6,849 nt of DNA from Promethearchaeota archaeon (GTDB lineage: Archaea > Asgardarchaeota > Lokiarchaeia > Sigynarchaeales > SOKP01). Position numbers and translations under genes: made by a program. The stretch is from contig DAOUUT010000202.1 in assembly GCA_030668025.1 (NCBI GenBank), forward strand, positions 1 through 6,849, given 5' to 3'. The notes beneath the pieces are model-generated. The model was not told where the DNA came from. It ran no database searches and saw only the letters and a list, made by a program, of their open reading frames with translations. The first letter of the stretch is position 1, and every line of letters starts with the position of its first letter. This document shows, piece by piece, positions 5,418-6,849 of the stretch.

Positions 5418-6849
5418 ATGACGGAAAGTGAAAAGAAAATAAAAGTTACGAGAAAAACGAGACCTAAAATTGGAGTTTATGTATGCCATTGCGGTATTAA
5501 TATTGCTGGCGTGGTTGATGTATACGCCCTTAAGGACTACGCATTGAGTCTTCCCGATGTGGTGCTAGCACGCGAATATAAATTTATGTGTTCAGATAAC
5601 GGTCAAAATATTATTAAAGAGGATATTGAAGCGGGTTTAATTAATCGCGTAGTTGTTGCTGCATGTTCCCCTAGAATGCATGAACCAACGTTTAGGTTGG
5701 TCTGCAAGGAAGCTGGGTTGAATCAATTTTTATTCGAACAAGCGAATATTAGAGAACACGCTACATGGGTTAACATGAATGACTCTGAAGGTGCTTATCA
5801 AATTGCTCAAGACCATATCAGTATGGCAGTTGCGAAAGCAAGGACTTTATTACCTTTAGAAGTTCAAAAAGTAAGTGTAGAACCTTCATGTTTAATTATT
5901 GGAGCAGGGATCGCTGGAATGAATTCTGCTATAGACTTAGCCAAAGAAGGATATAAAGTTTATCTTGTCGAAAGAACTCCAACCATTGGTGGCCACATGG
6001 CTCAGCTTGATAAAACATTCCCAACTATGGACTGTTCAGCTTGTATCATCACTCCACGGATGGTCGATGTTGCCCGAGAAAAAAATATCGAGCTTCTTAC
6101 TTATTCGGAGGTTGTAGATGTCGCCGGTTATGTTGGTAATTTCGAAGTTACTATAATGAAAAAACCACATTACGTCGATCAAGAAGCTTGTACAGGATGC
6201 GGTGCTTGCGTAGAGCCTTGCCCGGTATCAGTTGGTAATGAATTTGAACTTGGATTAGCCCCTAGAAAAGCTATATATATTCCATTTCCACAAGCGGTAC
6301 CAGGAGAATACACTATCGATATGGATAGTTGTATTCAATGTGGGATTTGCGCGCGTCCTGATGTGTGTGAACCAGACGCAATTAGATACGATGATAAACC
6401 AGAGTATCTTAAAGTAAAAATAGGCACAATAATTATTGCTACAGGATGGGATCCTTACGATCCAACGCCACTCAAACAATACGGATATGGTAGATATCCT
6501 AACGTTATCACGGCTTTTCAGATGGAACGGCTATTAAGTTCATATGGCCCGGTATTAGGAAAGCCAGTTAGACCTTCAGACCTCAAAGCCCCGCACAGTA
6601 TTGCCTTTCTCCAATGTGTTGGAAGCAGAAACTTTAGAAAGGGCGGAAATAAATATTGTTCTAGAGTTTGTTGCATGTATGCCACAAAACAAGCGAGACA
6701 ATACAAAGAAAAACATCCAGAAAGCGATGTATATATATTTTACATGGATATAAGAGCGTTTGGCAGAGGATACGAAGAGTTTTACGAATCTGCTGCAGAA
6801 AACTACGGAATAAATTATATTAGAGGACGAATTGCTGAAGTTTGGGAAG
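5418..6849 (+). CDS. hdrA: Heterodisulfide reductase subunit A (HdrA), 3' end missing
   Basis: FAD subunit of HdrABC and the likely site of flavin-based electron bifurcation or confurcation, linking a donor such as hydrogenase or formate dehydrogenase to ferredoxin and HdrB. The frame stays open to the window end: 477 residues, where full-length HdrA is usually about 650. Visible in order: N-terminal cluster domain (YVCHCGINIAG with Cys23/Cys25, Cys58, Cys83 in AACSPR); FAD Rossmann motif GAGIAG at 162-167; GGHMAQLDKTFPTMDCSAC with Cys206/Cys209; an inserted ferredoxin with Cys258, 261, 264, 268 and a second set Cys305, 308, 311, 317; ATGWDP flavin motif at 341; and QCVGSR to CSRVCCMYA with Cys400, 414, 418, 419. 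The second ferredoxin set is CX2CX2CX5C with Glu, not Pro, after the last Cys. Start ATG follows AGGAGG by 8 nt. The C-terminal ferredoxin domain, if present, is outside the window. Confidence 0.95.
   Translation, partial: MTESEKKIKVTRKTRPKIGVYVCHCGINIAGVVDVYALKDYALSLPDVVLAREYKFMCSDNGQNIIKEDIEAGLINRVVVAACSPRMHEPTFRLVCKEAGLNQFLFEQANIREHATWVNMNDSEGAYQIAQDHISMAVAKARTLLPLEVQKVSVEPSCLIIGAGIAGMNSAIDLAKEGYKVYLVERTPTIGGHMAQLDKTFPTMDCSACIITPRMVDVAREKNIELLTYSEVVDVAGYVGNFEVTIMKKPHYVDQEACTGCGACVEPCPVSVGNEFELGLAPRKAIYIPFPQAVPGEYTIDMDSCIQCGICARPDVCEPDAIRYDDKPEYLKVKIGTIIIATGWDPYDPTPLKQYGYGRYPNVITAFQMERLLSSYGPVLGKPVRPSDLKAPHSIAFLQCVGSRNFRKGGNKYCSRVCCMYATKQARQYKEKHPESDVYIFYMDIRAFGRGYEEFYESAAENYGINYIRGRIAEVWE

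Noticed and set aside
5411..5431. ATG at 5411 close to the AGGAGG site
   Set aside because: Reads six codons to a stop in a different frame from HdrA, and only one base separates it from the ribosome site.
6255..6479. Minus-strand 74-codon reading frame
   Set aside because: Antisense to the ferredoxin part of HdrA; no ribosome site or family resemblance.
6518..6706. Minus-strand 62-codon reading frame
   Set aside because: Antisense to the conserved Cys400-Cys419 region of HdrA.

Overview
The window reads as archaeal, AT-rich genomic DNA, most likely from an Asgard (Lokiarchaeia-like) lineage or another anaerobic archaeon. The reasons are: a methanogen-type heterodisulfide reductase gene set (hdrC-hdrB-hdrA); a soluble multi-PAS histidine kinase whose C-terminus (ERYGQGWDVDIEGTGLGL, ending in VESEGRNKGSTFYF) resembles archaeal kinases I remember from Asgard genomes; TATA-like boxes about 26-29 bp before start codons; a first operon gene with no Shine-Dalgarno site while the later ones have strong sites; and GTG/TTG starts. 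The lineage call is inference from memory, not a database search.

Layout. 1-2346 (+) is the 3' part of a PAS-PAS-PAS-(GAF-like)-HisKA-HATPase sensor kinase; its 5' end lies outside the window. Two small + strand genes follow and probably form one transcript: a 74-residue helical protein of unknown function (2441-2665) and a 159-residue protein made of four tetratricopeptide repeats in exact 34-residue register (2678-3157). Three bases further on, a convergent minus-strand gene (3161-3439) encodes a 92-residue charged coiled-coil protein. Next comes about 400 bp of very AT-rich non-coding DNA (3440-3838) that carries a perfect 18-bp palindrome and a TATA-like element. The operon hdrC (3839-4453), hdrB (4455-5405) and hdrA (5418 to the window end, incomplete) fills the rest.

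How they work together. HdrC, HdrB and HdrA make the soluble HdrABC complex. HdrA carries FAD and is the electron-bifurcating or confurcating subunit, HdrC passes electrons through two [4Fe-4S] clusters, and HdrB holds the two non-cubane clusters that reduce a disulfide in methanogens. All the iron-sulfur and FAD motifs expected in the visible parts are present. The electron donor partner (such as MvhADG or formate dehydrogenase) and the real disulfide substrate cannot be told from this window. No response regulator lies next to the kinase here, so its output is unknown. The TPR and coiled-coil proteins are likely protein-protein adaptors, but nothing in the sequence ties them firmly to the kinase.

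No tRNA, rRNA, CRISPR array, insertion sequence or origin was recognised. The most promising unexplained signal is the 18-bp palindrome upstream of hdrC. The non-coding region and the small-gene cluster are where anything new would be; the rest is recognisable.
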